Positions 23,352 to 32,796 of a DNA stretch of 64,000 nucleotides are shown here, piece after piece; the first letter of the stretch is position 1; every line of letters begins with the position of its first letter. A program made the translations under genes and the position numbers. Origin of the DNA: JALHFZ01 sp963674625 (lineage in GTDB: Bacteria > Synergistota > Synergistia > Synergistales > Aminobacteriaceae); assembly GCA_963674625.2 (NCBI GenBank), contig CAXXXO010000001.1, positions 62,001-126,000 of the forward strand. The letters run 5' to 3'. The notes beneath the pieces were generated by a model. The model saw only the letters and a program-made list of their open reading frames with translations. It was not told the origin of the DNA and did not search any database.

Positions 23352-25271
23352 CTAGAGAATCTGGATTTTAGGACCGGCATTGTGAGAGAAAAATTTTCTG
23401 TCCAGAAGGAACGCTCCCCCTACAAGAACCATTCCGGCGACTGAGGGAACTGTGCCGGGGAAGAGAAGCAGCAGGCCTCCGACTGTAAAGGCAGCGCAGA
23501 AAAGGAAGTTCACGGAGGCATTTTCTCCTCTGCAGCTGAACAACCCATAGGCGATAGAGATGGACCCGATGAACCCGGTGAGCCCGTGGACCAGGATGCT
23601 GGCAAAGGGTGCTCGTCCTACGAGAGCAGGATTAAGGGCGAAGAAGTAGGGCAGAATGAAGGCCACAGCCCCGAGGCGCACGGCCATGAATCCTGTCTTC
23701 ACCCAGTTCGCTTTCGCGATTCCCGCTGCGGCCACGGCGGCGGTGCACGTGGGCGGCGTGACTCCTCCCAGGATCGCCCAGTAGATGAAGAAGAGATGGG
23801 CGGCCACAGGGTCGATTCCCAGTTTGAGCAGGGGTGGAACGAGTATGGAGACGGAAAGGACATAGGTTGGTACCACCGGAAGGGAAGTTCCGAGAAGGAA
23901 GGGGACGATAGTGGCGATCAGCAGGGAAAAGTAGATGTTGGTCCCTCCGACCTCGAGGATGACACCGCTGATCTTCGGGGCCAATCCCGTGAGGCCGATG
24001 AGGTTCACCAGCATGCTCACGGAGACGAGGATGGGCACTATCTGGGCCACATCCCGGCCGCCCTCGGAGAGAGCGGAGAAAATCAGCTTCATGGTCTCGG
24101 CCATTTTTCCCTTGACGATGCCGATGATGAAAAAGACCGCAAGGGCCGAGGCGCAGGCATAAAAACCCGCGAGCTGCAGGGGCTGTCCGATGCCTATGAG
24201 GTAGAGCAGCACCCCCGTCGGAATGATGAGGCCCGCTATGCGCTCGAGGGTCAGAATATCCTTCCAGAGAGGAATTTCTTCCGGCGGAAGCTTGTCGATT
24301 CCCATGCGGACCGTGCGGAAGTGAACGCCGCTGAAGACACCGGTGTAGTAAAGCAAACAGGGGAGAAGGGCATATCCGATAATGTGGAAATAGGAGATAT
24401 TGAGAAATTCGGCCATCATGAACGCGCTGATGCTCATGATGGGAGGGGTGATCCCTCCGCCCGAGGATGCGATGGCCTCCACGGCGGCGGCGAATTCCGG
24501 CTTGTAACCGAGGCGCTTCATGAGAGGAATCGTATAGCTTCCCGTGACCATGACGTTGGCCACCGAGCTGCCCGATATGCTTCCGAAAAGGGCGCTGGAG
24601 ACCACGGCGGCCTTGGCAGGGCCTCCCGTGTATTTCCCGGTGATGGCGAGGGCGATGTCGATGAAGGTCTTTCCTCCTCCCGTGGCAGAAAGGAGGGAGC
24701 CGAAGATGATGAACATGGAGATGAAAGTGGCCGACATTCCCGTGACACTGCCGAAAATGCCGAGGGGAGAGTAGTAGAGGGAATTGATGACGAATTGGAA
24801 ATTGATGCCCCGGAGCTTCCATATTCCCGGAAAGGAGTTTCCCATATAGATATATCCCATGAGAAGGATCACCATGACGGGTATGGCCAGCCCCACGGTC
24901 CGCCGTGCCGCCTCGAGGACGAGGAGCACGAGGGTTACTCCGAGGAACATATCGAGCATCCCGGCTTCGGTGGTTCCCATGTAGATTTCGAGGGCCTTGA
25001 TGAATGCGTTGAAATTCGCGGCAAGGAGGAGCGCGATCAGAAGAATGTCGAAGGGGGAGATTCCTTTTACACTGGAATCATCCTCTGCTGTCCGCCGGAA
25101 GGGGTAATAGAGAAAGGCTATGGACAGTCCGAATGCCACGTGGATGGCCCGAAACTGTATGTCGAGCAGGTCGGTCAGGAAGATTGGAGCGAGAAGCTGA
25201 AACAGGGCGAGAGAAAAACCGAGGACGAAAAGTATATTGGTTTTGATTTTTCCTGAGGACGATAGAATCAC
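23352..25271 (-). CDS. TRAP transporter fused permease (TAXI type)
   Basis: A 639-residue membrane protein combining the small (4-TM, DctQ-like) and large (12-TM, DctM-like) TRAP permeases in one chain, as is usual when the binding protein is of the TAXI class. The N-terminal ~140 residues hold four segments. The large half has the DctM block SGSSVANVMVTGSYTIPLMK and GGITPPIMSISAFMMAEFL. It imports an organic acid using a Na+ or H+ gradient. GTG 25271 follows GGGAGGGG. A strong hairpin separates it from the binding-protein gene upstream. Its position inside the acid operon suggests it imports the pathway substrate. Confidence 0.93.
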   Translation of the reverse strand: MILSSSGKIKTNILFVLGFSLALFQLLAPIFLTDLLDIQFRAIHVAFGLSIAFLYYPFRRTAEDDSSVKGISPFDILLIALLLAANFNAFIKALEIYMGTTEAGMLDMFLGVTLVLLVLEAARRTVGLAIPVMVILLMGYIYMGNSFPGIWKLRGINFQFVINSLYYSPLGIFGSVTGMSATFISMFIIFGSLLSATGGGKTFIDIALAITGKYTGGPAKAAVVSSALFGSISGSSVANVMVTGSYTIPLMKRLGYKPEFAAAVEAIASSGGGITPPIMSISAFMMAEFLNISYFHIIGYALLPCLLYYTGVFSGVHFRTVRMGIDKLPPEEIPLWKDILTLERIAGLIIPTGVLLYLIGIGQPLQLAGFYACASALAVFFIIGIVKGKMAETMKLIFSALSEGGRDVAQIVPILVSVSMLVNLIGLTGLAPKISGVILEVGGTNIYFSLLIATIVPFLLGTSLPVVPTYVLSVSILVPPLLKLGIDPVAAHLFFIYWAILGGVTPPTCTAAVAAAGIAKANWVKTGFMAVRLGAVAFILPYFFALNPALVGRAPFASILVHGLTGFIGSISIAYGLFSCRGENASVNFLFCAAFTVGGLLLLFPGTVPSVAGMVLVGGAFLLDRKFFSHNAGPKIQIL

Positions 25272-25292
25272 GCTGAACCCCTCCCGTGCGGT

Positions 25293-25326
25293 TTCCGGCC
25301 GCTTTTTGAAAAAAAAGCGGCCGGAA
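25293..25326 (-). other. Hairpin between TRAP binding-protein and permease genes
   Basis: A perfect 15-bp stem (25293-25307 / 25312-25326) with a GAAA loop. No U-run follows the stem on the transcribed strand, so it more likely protects or processes the mRNA, or partly attenuates it, than fully terminates it. This would favour higher binding-protein output. Confidence 0.7.
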
Positions 25327-25346
25327 GAGATGATGGACTGCTGTTT

Positions 25347-26366
25347 CTACTTTTTGTACTCAGGGGGAATGAATCTTTCGGGAACCTCGATGCCCTTTTC
25401 TTTTGCATACCGGATGAGTCCGGCATGGGCGGGAACTACGTCCTCGCCGGCGTTTTTGAAGTAGTCCGCGACGGGGTCGAATCCCTTGATTGGCCCGTAG
25501 GCGGAGGCGATCTCATCGAAACCCTCCACGTAGGCCTTTACGATCTGGTAGCCGATTTCCTCCGGCATGGCTGCCGTGGAGACCGCACCGGCGATGGGGC
25601 ATTCCTCCCATATGGGGCCGACGTCCGGGAATTCTTTGATGGTTCCCTTGGGCTGTTCGAGGAAAGTCATGTAAGGGATGACTTTCTGGATCTTCTCCAC
25701 GTCTTCCTTCGAGTAGCCGACGACGGTGAGGGGGGTGGTCATGTTCACTTCAATGAGTGAGGCATCCATGCTCTTCAGTCCGCTTGACTTCTGAAGTCCC
25801 ACTATCCGCCCTTCTTTCAGGGCGTTGATGCCGTCTGCCAATGCCGAGGGAACGAGGTTGATGTCATGGCCGAGAATATCGTTGTACTGTGTTACATAGG
25901 CTGCAGAGGCCGATCCTGGAATGCCGGGGCTGAATTTCTTCCCCTTGAGGTCGCCAAAGGTCGTGACTCCGGAATCCTTTCGCACGTAGAGGCGGTCGGC
26001 GAAGATGTTTCTCAGGAAGAGCCATCGGACATCCTTGAAGCCTTTGTCCTTGAACCCCTCGATCCCCTTGTAGAGCTGGAGGGATCCGGGAAGGTCGATG
26101 GCCATGGCAAAATCGAAGACTCCGGAGCTGATCTTCCTGAGGTTGTCCATGCCGGCGCCGCTCTCCACCACGGTAACCTGGATGCCGTTGTCCGCCTTGT
26201 TGATGACGTTCGCCGCGGCCACGCACCACGCATAGACACCGGAGCTCGAAGAGGTGCTCCCCATGTTCAGGTATACATCTGCTGCGGAGGCGCCTCCTGC
26301 AGCCAGGCAAAGGGAGAGAAGCGCAAGTGCTGCTATCCGGGAAAAAAGAGCTGCTCTTTTCTTCAT
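25347..26366 (-). CDS. TAXI family TRAP transporter solute-binding protein
   Basis: A 339-residue exported binding protein. The signal peptide has KKR and a hydrophobic core, ending near ASA28. The mature start (ADVYLNMGSTSSSSGVYAW) and AAANVINKADNGIQVTVVESGAG are the TAXI-class signature. FSPGIPGSASAAY marks the ligand loop. It captures an organic acid outside the cytoplasmic membrane and hands it to the fused permease. AGGAGG precedes the ATG. Ligand identity is unknown; neighbouring genes point to a di- or tricarboxylate. Confidence 0.93.
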   Translation of the reverse strand: MKKRAALFSRIAALALLSLCLAAGGASAADVYLNMGSTSSSSGVYAWCVAAANVINKADNGIQVTVVESGAGMDNLRKISSGVFDFAMAIDLPGSLQLYKGIEGFKDKGFKDVRWLFLRNIFADRLYVRKDSGVTTFGDLKGKKFSPGIPGSASAAYVTQYNDILGHDINLVPSALADGINALKEGRIVGLQKSSGLKSMDASLIEVNMTTPLTVVGYSKEDVEKIQKVIPYMTFLEQPKGTIKEFPDVGPIWEECPIAGAVSTAAMPEEIGYQIVKAYVEGFDEIASAYGPIKGFDPVADYFKNAGEDVVPAHAGLIRYAKEKGIEVPERFIPPEYKK

Positions 26367-26479
26367 TGATATATTCCTCCTGTCTGAGTATTTCTCATGA
26401 ATTGCCTTGAGAATATTCGGGCGCAGGGGCTTTTCGAGCCTTTATCCTTCCCATCCCTCCCTTCGTCGTCTGTCGGATG

Positions 26480-26986
26480 CTATCTTTCGAGAACGTAGGT
26501 GCCGTTCTTCTTCAGATATCCCACAAGACCCCCTTCTCTGAGGATGTCGAGCATTACCGGCGACAGGGGCGTTAATGGGAGGAACTGTCTTCTGTCAGGA
26601 AGCTCGATCCTGTTTTCTTCGAGCCGGATGATCACCCTGTCTCCGTCCCGGAGGGCATCCGTATCGCACAGGAAGGCGGGAATTCCCTGGTTGATCGCAT
26701 TCCGGAAAAAGATCCGCGAGTAGGATTTCGCCAGAATGGCACCGATCCCCGCGTGTTTTATGGCGATGGGGGCCTGGTCCCGGGAGGAGCCGCAGCCGAA
26801 ATTGCTCCCTGCGGCGATGATGTCTCCGGGGGTAACCCTTTGGGCGAAACCAGGTGCGATATCCTCGAAGACGTGTTCTGCAAGGGTGCTGAAATCGAGG
26901 GTTTTCGTGTATTTTCCCGCGATGATGTAGTCCGTGTTTATGTCATCGCCGAACTTGTGGACCCTTCCTGCCAGTATGTCTTCCAT
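26480..26986 (-). CDS. Aconitase-type hydro-lyase, small (swivel) subunit, LeuD/DmdB-like
   Basis: A 168-residue small subunit of the isopropylmalate isomerase/homoaconitase/dimethylmaleate hydratase family. INTDYIIAGKYTK (about 16-28) and the substrate loop GSNFGCGSSRDQAP (about 60-73) are intact. ATG 26986 is chosen because AGGAGGG precedes it; a GTG 15 bp upstream overlaps the large-subunit stop as GTGA. It pairs with the large subunit just upstream. No leuA or leuB is nearby and the cluster is catabolic, so leucine biosynthesis is unlikely. Addition or removal of water on a branched acid is inferred. Confidence 0.9.
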   Translation of the reverse strand: MEDILAGRVHKFGDDINTDYIIAGKYTKTLDFSTLAEHVFEDIAPGFAQRVTPGDIIAAGSNFGCGSSRDQAPIAIKHAGIGAILAKSYSRIFFRNAINQGIPAFLCDTDALRDGDRVIIRLEENRIELPDRRQFLPLTPLSPVMLDILREGGLVGYLKKNGTYVLER

Positions 26987-26997
26987 TTCATCCCTCC

Positions 26998-28263
26998 TCA
27001 CGGCGCTCCGGAGATGAATTTCCGCGGATCGACGATTTTTCCTTCAAGGGCGCTGGCAGCGCATGTGGCCGGAGAGGCGAGGTAGATCTCCGCCTTGTTG
27101 TTTCCCATTCTTCCCTTGAAATTCCGGTTTGCCGTGGAGATGACCCTTTCGCCGTCTCCGGGAATACCCTGGTGCGTGCCGGGGCAGGGGCCGCACCCCG
27201 GCGGGAGAATGCTTCCTCCGGCCTCCACGATCTTGAAGATCAATCCTTCCGCCAGGGCGTTCATGAGGACTTTCCGGGAGGGCGGGCAGACAAGCAGGCG
27301 ACAGTTTGCCGATATTTTTCTGCCCTCGAGAATACGGGCGGCGATTCGGAGATCGTCGAGGCGGCCGTTCGTGCAGGTGCCGATATAGACCTGGCTGACC
27401 TCCGTTCCCTCGACTTCTGTCACCGGAACGACGGAATCCACCGAATGGGGACAGCTTACCTGAGGAGGGAGATTGGCCACGTCGATCGTCATGGCGGAAG
27501 CGAACCGGGCATCCTCGTCGTCCCATACGGGCCGGGGAGTCCTGCCGCCGGTCCCTTCCAGATGGGCGAAGGTCTTTTCATCCGCCTGCATCAATCCGAC
27601 CTTTGCTCCGCACTCGATGGCCATATTGCTCAGGGTCATCCGTTCGGAGATGCTCATGGCACGGACAGTATCTCCTCCGAAGGAGATGGCCAGATAGTCC
27701 GCCCCTGCGGAGCCGATCTTTCCGATGAGGTGAAGCATGATGTCCTTTGCATAGGTGCCGGAAGGGGGAACGCCGTGAAAATCCACCTTCATGGTGGAGG
27801 GAACCCTGAGCCAGAGCTTCCCCGTGAGCATGACGCCGCTCATATCGGTCGACCCGATGCCGAAGGAGAAGACATTCAGGGCGCCGTAGGTGCATGTATG
27901 GGAGTCCGCCCCCACGGCGAGGTCCCCCGGAACGACGAGTCCCTTTTCGGCGACAAGCTGGTGGCAGACCCCCTCGCCTCCGTCGAAGAGAGGAATCCCC
28001 TGGGATGAGGCAAACTGCCGGAGAAGGGTGTGGAGACCGCTGATCCTTTCATTCGGGCTCGGAGTGGCGTGGTCGAGTACGATCACCATCTTCGAGGGAT
28101 CCCAGACTTTTTCCTTTCCGTACTCCTCGAAGGCCCTGATGGCGATGGGACCGGTGGTATCGTGCATCATGGCCAGGTCTACGTCAGCTACAACGTAATC
28201 ACCGGCTTTCACGTCCGTCTGAACGTGGGCTGAAAGGATTTTCTCCGCCGCAGTTTTTCCCAT
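26998..28263 (-). CDS. Aconitase-type hydro-lyase, large 4Fe-4S subunit, LeuC/DmdA-like
   Basis: A 421-residue large subunit that carries the 4Fe-4S cluster used directly as a Lewis acid in (de)hydration. Cluster cysteines are in IGTCTNGRLDDL and CGPCPGTHQG. VLDHATPSPNERISGLH, GADSHTCTYGALN and FSFGIGSTDMSGVMLTGKLW are typical. The ~420-residue form is the two-subunit archaeal-type/HacA-DmdA group, not the ~465-residue enteric LeuC. GGGGGTG precedes the ATG. It is tightly linked to the small subunit, and together they are candidates for hydrating the acid later cleaved by the PrpB-like lyase. Confidence 0.92.
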   Translation of the reverse strand: MGKTAAEKILSAHVQTDVKAGDYVVADVDLAMMHDTTGPIAIRAFEEYGKEKVWDPSKMVIVLDHATPSPNERISGLHTLLRQFASSQGIPLFDGGEGVCHQLVAEKGLVVPGDLAVGADSHTCTYGALNVFSFGIGSTDMSGVMLTGKLWLRVPSTMKVDFHGVPPSGTYAKDIMLHLIGKIGSAGADYLAISFGGDTVRAMSISERMTLSNMAIECGAKVGLMQADEKTFAHLEGTGGRTPRPVWDDEDARFASAMTIDVANLPPQVSCPHSVDSVVPVTEVEGTEVSQVYIGTCTNGRLDDLRIAARILEGRKISANCRLLVCPPSRKVLMNALAEGLIFKIVEAGGSILPPGCGPCPGTHQGIPGDGERVISTANRNFKGRMGNNKAEIYLASPATCAASALEGKIVDPRKFISGAP

Positions 28264-28292
28264 TAGTCTGCACCCCCTTCCCTTTATCCCCT

Positions 28293-29678
28293 TCAGTTCT
28301 CCGCGGACAGGAGCTCCGTAAGTTCGTTGAAATTCTCCAGTTTTTCGAGATTGAGAATCGTGTCGATGATCTTGTCAAGGCGGGCTTCGTCAGAGAAAAC
28401 CTTGCCGGCGAGGGATTTGAATTTCCAGAGAAGCTCCTCCCTGCTGAAGGGATTTTTGGGATGCCCTTTCGGGTAGGTCTCCTTGAGGTTGAAGACCGTG
28501 CCGTCCTTCAGATGAACGTCGACCTTGACGGTATATCTCTGCGCCCGGGGAAGCTTCTCGATTTCTTCGTCGGCAGCTACCTCAACTTTTTTTGCGAACT
28601 CGAGAATTTTCGGGTCTTTGATCTTCTCCTCGGTGAACTGGTCGATGAAGGCATTTCCTTCGAGGAGGGTGACGGCGCATACGTAGGGGTGGCTGAGCTG
28701 GGCGGCCACCACGCTTGTGATCGCATCGGCGTCCACCGAATATTTATGGGTAATGGAGGTGGTGTGGGCAACGACTTTTTTGATATCGTCAGGGCTGATC
28801 TCGGGATGGTCATCCCGGAACTTCCGGAGGGCTCCGATGGTGGTGTGCTTGCTTCTGCAAGTGGAGTAGAACTTGAGCCCTATCCCCATGAGCTCCCATC
28901 GGCTTCCGAGTTCGCCGCTCGTCCGTTCCACGTCGTAGACGTCGTCGGTGAAGCAGTTGTAGAAGCCGCCGAATTTGTTCTCGAAGACATCTTCGATTCC
29001 AGTGAACCCTTTCTGGGCGAGGAGCGCGCCGATAATCGCCCCTTCGGAGGATTTCGACGGAACGATCCGTTTCGCCATGGAGGCGAACTGAACTGCCTGG
29101 AGGCCTCCGGACCAGTTGGCGGCTATGCCCATGGCATGCCCCATCTGAACGGGGGTGAGGCCGAGCATTTTTCCTACCCCGGCGGTGGAACCCAGGGGAC
29201 AGCATGTGCCCGTATTGTTCCATCCCTGGTGGGCCAGCTCCATCCCCACCGGGGCCGCCACGCGGCAGGCGACTTCGTAGGCGAGGGTCGCGGCGGTGAG
29301 AAATTCTTTTCCGCTCATGTTCCCCAGCATCTCAGCGAAGCCGGTGATGCATCCGAGGACGCCCGTGGAGACGTGGATGATGCCGTCGGTGTGGGTATCG
29401 TCCAGTTCGAAGGAGTTGATGGCCGAGCCGTTGAGCATCATGGCCCCCACCACGGAGGTCTTCCGGTTGGTTCCCCAGATGGATGCTTCTTTCCGGTCTG
29501 TCCGGTTTTCGAGAACATCCCGGTAAATCTGCATCCAGGGAGTGGTGGAGCCGAACAGGCCGCAGCCGTAGCAGTCGAGCATCACTTTTTTCAGATGATC
29601 GAGAACCTCCGCGGGAATATCTTCAAATTTCAGTTCCGAGGAAAATTTTGACAGTCTTTCGTTGATCGTGTCCATCAT
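28293..29678 (-). CDS. MmgE/PrpD family protein, paralogue A
   Basis: A 461-residue member of the MmgE/PrpD family (2-methylcitrate dehydratase, cis-aconitate decarboxylase, iminodisuccinate epimerase). ATG 29678 is chosen for GAGGGGG 8 nt upstream; the open frame runs 53 codons further into the preceding gene. ELDDTHTDG (91-99) is the family's active-site region. Here the usual HPG after it is replaced by HVSTG, so the chemistry or substrate may differ from paralogues B and C. STCRSKHTTIGAL gives a second conserved block. It is third of three paralogues in the operon. Exact reaction unknown. Confidence 0.88.
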   Translation of the reverse strand: MMDTINERLSKFSSELKFEDIPAEVLDHLKKVMLDCYGCGLFGSTTPWMQIYRDVLENRTDRKEASIWGTNRKTSVVGAMMLNGSAINSFELDDTHTDGIIHVSTGVLGCITGFAEMLGNMSGKEFLTAATLAYEVACRVAAPVGMELAHQGWNNTGTCCPLGSTAGVGKMLGLTPVQMGHAMGIAANWSGGLQAVQFASMAKRIVPSKSSEGAIIGALLAQKGFTGIEDVFENKFGGFYNCFTDDVYDVERTSGELGSRWELMGIGLKFYSTCRSKHTTIGALRKFRDDHPEISPDDIKKVVAHTTSITHKYSVDADAITSVVAAQLSHPYVCAVTLLEGNAFIDQFTEEKIKDPKILEFAKKVEVAADEEIEKLPRAQRYTVKVDVHLKDGTVFNLKETYPKGHPKNPFSREELLWKFKSLAGKVFSDEARLDKIIDTILNLEKLENFNELTELLSAEN

Positions 29679-29691
29679 GGCGCATTCCCCC

Positions 29692-31059
29692 TCAAGATTG
29701 TATTTGGAGCAGTTCCGTAAAGGAAAGAATCTCCTTCCGGGTATCGATAGCCATGGCCGCGGAGAGGATCTCCTCCGCTCTGTCCCGGGGAATGACCGTT
29801 TCCGTGACTTCCCGGAACTTTTCGAAAAGATCTTCATTTGTCATGGGGTTCTCGGGATCACCCTTCGCGTGGTCGATCCGGGTGGAAGCGGAATTGCCCT
29901 TCCGATCCCTAATCTCCACGATCATGGACCTCGGATTGGGATATAGTTTTTGAATCTCCTCGTCCACCTCTATCCGGACGAGGTCGGAAATCCGCCGCAC
30001 CTCCGGGTCGTGGATGTTCTCCTCTTCGTATTCCTGAAGCCCTGCTTTTCCCCGCACCAGGATGGAGGCGATGCCGTACTGAATGCTCAGCCTGGCGTGA
30101 AGGGGCGTGCGGTAGTCGGGGATGTCAGATCCCTGTTTGGCGTTCCTGTGGGTGCGCACAAGGATGGATTCGATTTCCGAGGGGGGGAAGGGGTGCTGTT
30201 CGAGATCTTTCTCCACCGCCTCGATGGCATAGTGAACGTATCTGCAGGAGCACCAGGGTTTGAAGTAAATCCGCAGGAAATGCCAGTCCTTGCCCAGTTC
30301 CCTGTCCACAATGGCCGGGTCGGCCTTGTCGGCGAAGCAGTGGAAGAACCCAAGCCGTCCCTCGAGGATCTCGGCTGGTCCTGTCATGCCTTCCCGGGCG
30401 AGCATGGCCGAGAGAATTCCGTTCCGGGCCGCATTGCCCGGGTGGAGATGCTTTGAAACGGAACCGTCGATCTCGTACTGGTTGATGCCGGAGGCCAGGC
30501 TGCCCGCCAGTCCGAAGGCGTTCACGGTCTGCTCTTCAGAAAGGCCGATGATCTTTGCAGCCGCGGCTGTCGTTCCGAAGGACGCGATGGTCCCCGTGGG
30601 GTGAAAGCCCTTCAGATAATGGCCCGGATTGATTGCCGTGCCGATCCGGAGGGACACTTCATACCCTGCGGTGATCGCCTCGATAAGGCCCTTTCCGGTC
30701 AGGCCCTCCGCCTCGCCGAGGGCGAGGCATGCGGAGACGATGGAGGCCCCGGGGTGATAGGTGGCATGTTTCGAGCCGTCATCCAGCTCGAGAGCGTGAG
30801 AAGCCATGCCGTTCACCAGTGCCGACGTCATGGGCGACCGGCGGAGAGAGCTTCCCGCTATGACCGACCTTTCCTTTTCCTCCATCCGCTCGGCGAACCG
30901 CCGCCCCGCCTGACCGCTCAGAGACAGGCGGCTCCCGGCAAGCATTGCCCCCGAGGTATCGACAAGGCATCGCTTCCCCTGGCCGACGACCTCTTCGGGA
31001 AGGGATTCAAAGCGGAGGCCGGAGGAGAACCCGGCGAGCTTTTCAGCGAGGGTCTTCAT
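29692..31059 (-). CDS. MmgE/PrpD family protein, paralogue B
   Basis: A 455-residue MmgE/PrpD protein. ATG 31059 with GGAG about 9 nt upstream; an upstream in-frame start lies inside the DUF4387 gene. ELDDGSKHATYHPGAS (91-106) retains the Asp/His motif of active family members, and GFHPTGTIASFGTTAAAAK and WCSCRYVHYAIEAVE are the second and third conserved blocks. It probably dehydrates, isomerises or decarboxylates a carboxylic acid without metal. It lies 16 bp after the DUF4387 gene and 13 bp before paralogue A. Confidence 0.9.
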   Translation of the reverse strand: MKTLAEKLAGFSSGLRFESLPEEVVGQGKRCLVDTSGAMLAGSRLSLSGQAGRRFAERMEEKERSVIAGSSLRRSPMTSALVNGMASHALELDDGSKHATYHPGASIVSACLALGEAEGLTGKGLIEAITAGYEVSLRIGTAINPGHYLKGFHPTGTIASFGTTAAAAKIIGLSEEQTVNAFGLAGSLASGINQYEIDGSVSKHLHPGNAARNGILSAMLAREGMTGPAEILEGRLGFFHCFADKADPAIVDRELGKDWHFLRIYFKPWCSCRYVHYAIEAVEKDLEQHPFPPSEIESILVRTHRNAKQGSDIPDYRTPLHARLSIQYGIASILVRGKAGLQEYEEENIHDPEVRRISDLVRIEVDEEIQKLYPNPRSMIVEIRDRKGNSASTRIDHAKGDPENPMTNEDLFEKFREVTETVIPRDRAEEILSAAMAIDTRKEILSFTELLQIQS

Positions 31060-31075
31060 CTTTTTTCTCCACTTT

Positions 31076-31402
31076 TCACTCCTGCCAGGGAATTTCCAGC
31101 GAGAAGAGGGGGGCATACTGCTGGCAGCCGTACACGTCCGTCTCGCCCGGTCCGCCGCTGGGGGATTTCCGTTTGATATTTCCCTTGATGCCCATTCCCG
31201 GGTCGAAGAACATGAAGTCGAGAATCTTCTCCTCAGGAACTTTATAGGCTTCGGCTATGGCCTTTTGGGTGATCGTTCCGGACTTCTTCACCTTTTCGTA
31301 GACCTCCCTGTCGGCGAAGATGATCTCGAAGGTAATCATGAAGCTTCCTGCGTTCTTGCTGCGGATCGTTCGTGCCAGATCACAGATATTCTTAGTCTTC
31401 AT
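31076..31402 (-). CDS. DUF4387 (AtuA-associated) protein
   Basis: A 108-residue DUF4387 protein, a domain found as a separate gene next to, or fused to, AtuA-like proteins. The conserved opening ICDLARTIRSKNAGSFMITF (positions 5-24) and the ending DVYGCQQYAPL are present. ATG 31402 has GGGAGG 10 nt upstream and overlaps the end of paralogue C by 11 bp. It is cytoplasmic and its biochemical role is unknown; co-occurrence suggests a small subunit or partner of the AtuA-like protein four bp upstream of paralogue C. Confidence 0.88.
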   Translation of the reverse strand: MKTKNICDLARTIRSKNAGSFMITFEIIFADREVYEKVKKSGTITQKAIAEAYKVPEEKILDFMFFDPGMGIKGNIKRKSPSGGPGETDVYGCQQYAPLFSLEIPWQE

Positions 31403-32792
31403 CAGTATTGAACCTCCCAAAATGATCGAGGATATTCCGGTACTCAACAGCCTCAACCGGAGTTTTTACGCAAATATTCCACAATCCCTCCACGAATTCC
31501 GGAGGATACCAGGGGTCGAGCATGGCCGAAAGCTTTTCCAGAAGGTCGCTGTCGGTTACGGCATTTTCAGGTTCCCCCTTCGCCACGGGAATTCCTTTTT
31601 CAAAGGTTCTGCCGTCCTTCAGGGCAAGGCGGATCCACGCACCCCTTTCTTCCGGATACAGGGCGTTCATCCCCTCGTCTTCCTCCACAGTAACAGCCGC
31701 TGCAGTGCGGCGAAGTCCCGCGTCCTGAAGCAGTTCGGGCGTGTAGTCCTGGAGGGTGACATTCCCTTTGCGCAGGGCGACGGCCAGGGAGAATGGGAGG
31801 CTGAACATGGCCTCCTGGAACGTGGCGGGGTGGGCAATCTGGCCGACCTCTACGATGCCGAGCCTGTAGGTCTTCACGAGGATGGATTCCACGTCACCAT
31901 CGGTGCATTCCAGAACCGACCGGGCCTCCCGGATCAGGTCGATGGCCGCGTGGCAGTGCCTGCATGTGGGGTACAGCTTTGTGTAGGAGAGAAGAATTTC
32001 CCACCGGTCTCCCAGTTCACCCGTCAGGGCTTCTTCCGAATATTCTTCACGGCACATGGCCTTGAGCCAGCCGTGCTGTCCCTCGAAAAGGGTTCTGGGG
32101 GATTTCGCCCCGGCTTTTGACAGGTCCGCTGAGAGCACTCCCGATTGGGCAGCTCTTCCCGGCTGCAGGGGCTTGATGCCAGGATGATCGTGGAGCATCT
32201 CCTGCAGTCCTGCGCTCTGAAGTCCCCCCATGGAGACGGCGTAGGCGAACTCTTCCGCAGGAAGGGAGAGGATAGAAGCGCACCCGGCTGCTGCGCCAAG
32301 GGAGCCGCAGGTTCCGGTGGAGTGGAACCCCCACTTCAGATGGGCCGGGTTGATGGCCCGGGCTGCCCGGAGCATCACATCGTAGCCGATGGCGATCCCC
32401 TTCAGAATTTCCGGGAAGGAGGCCCCTGTCTTCTCGGCCATGGCCAGCACTGCGGGAATTACGGCGACGGCAGGATGGGAGGTTCCCCACCGGTGGCCGT
32501 CATCGAGCTCGATGGAGTGGGCCATGATCCCCAGGGCCATGGCTGCGTTGACCGCAGGAACCTTTTTGCCTTCGCAGAGGATGGTGGCTTCCTCTTTTCC
32601 TCCCATATTCAGGGCGTAGGCGTTGTAGATGCGGGCAAGTTCCCCGGTCTTATAGCCGGCGGCGGTTTCGCTGAGAAAATCTGCCAGTACCCGTCGGCTT
32701 TTTTCCATGACTCCTGCGGGTATATCCAGAACTCCCAGAGGGGCGTAGAAGTTCGAAAGCTTTGTAAGGATCGTCTTTGGCCCGGTCTCCAT
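31392..32792 (-). CDS. MmgE/PrpD family protein, paralogue C
   Basis: A 466-residue MmgE/PrpD protein. ELDDGHRWGTSHPAVAV (95-111) keeps the Asp/His motif, and GFHSTGTCGSLGAAAGCAS and PTCRHCHAAIDL are conserved blocks. The distinctive CRHCH differs from CSCRYVH in paralogue B. The three paralogues are clearly different from each other, not recent duplicates, which suggests three steps or three substrates. The gene starts 4 bp after the AtuA-like gene and overlaps the DUF4387 start, so expression is tightly coupled. Confidence 0.9.
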   Translation of the reverse strand: METGPKTILTKLSNFYAPLGVLDIPAGVMEKSRRVLADFLSETAAGYKTGELARIYNAYALNMGGKEEATILCEGKKVPAVNAAMALGIMAHSIELDDGHRWGTSHPAVAVIPAVLAMAEKTGASFPEILKGIAIGYDVMLRAARAINPAHLKWGFHSTGTCGSLGAAAGCASILSLPAEEFAYAVSMGGLQSAGLQEMLHDHPGIKPLQPGRAAQSGVLSADLSKAGAKSPRTLFEGQHGWLKAMCREEYSEEALTGELGDRWEILLSYTKLYPTCRHCHAAIDLIREARSVLECTDGDVESILVKTYRLGIVEVGQIAHPATFQEAMFSLPFSLAVALRKGNVTLQDYTPELLQDAGLRRTAAAVTVEEDEGMNALYPEERGAWIRLALKDGRTFEKGIPVAKGEPENAVTDSDLLEKLSAMLDPWYPPEFVEGLWNICVKTPVEAVEYRNILDHFGRFNTDED

Positions 32793-32796
32793 GGTC

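Noticed and set aside
23586..25256. 556-codon plus-strand open frame over the TRAP permease
   Set aside because: Highly charged product of the antisense of a membrane gene; no start signal.
26480..28263. LeuC/LeuD as leucine biosynthesis enzymes
   Set aside because: No leuA or leuB nearby, and the operon carries import and lyase genes, so another aconitase-type reaction is more likely.
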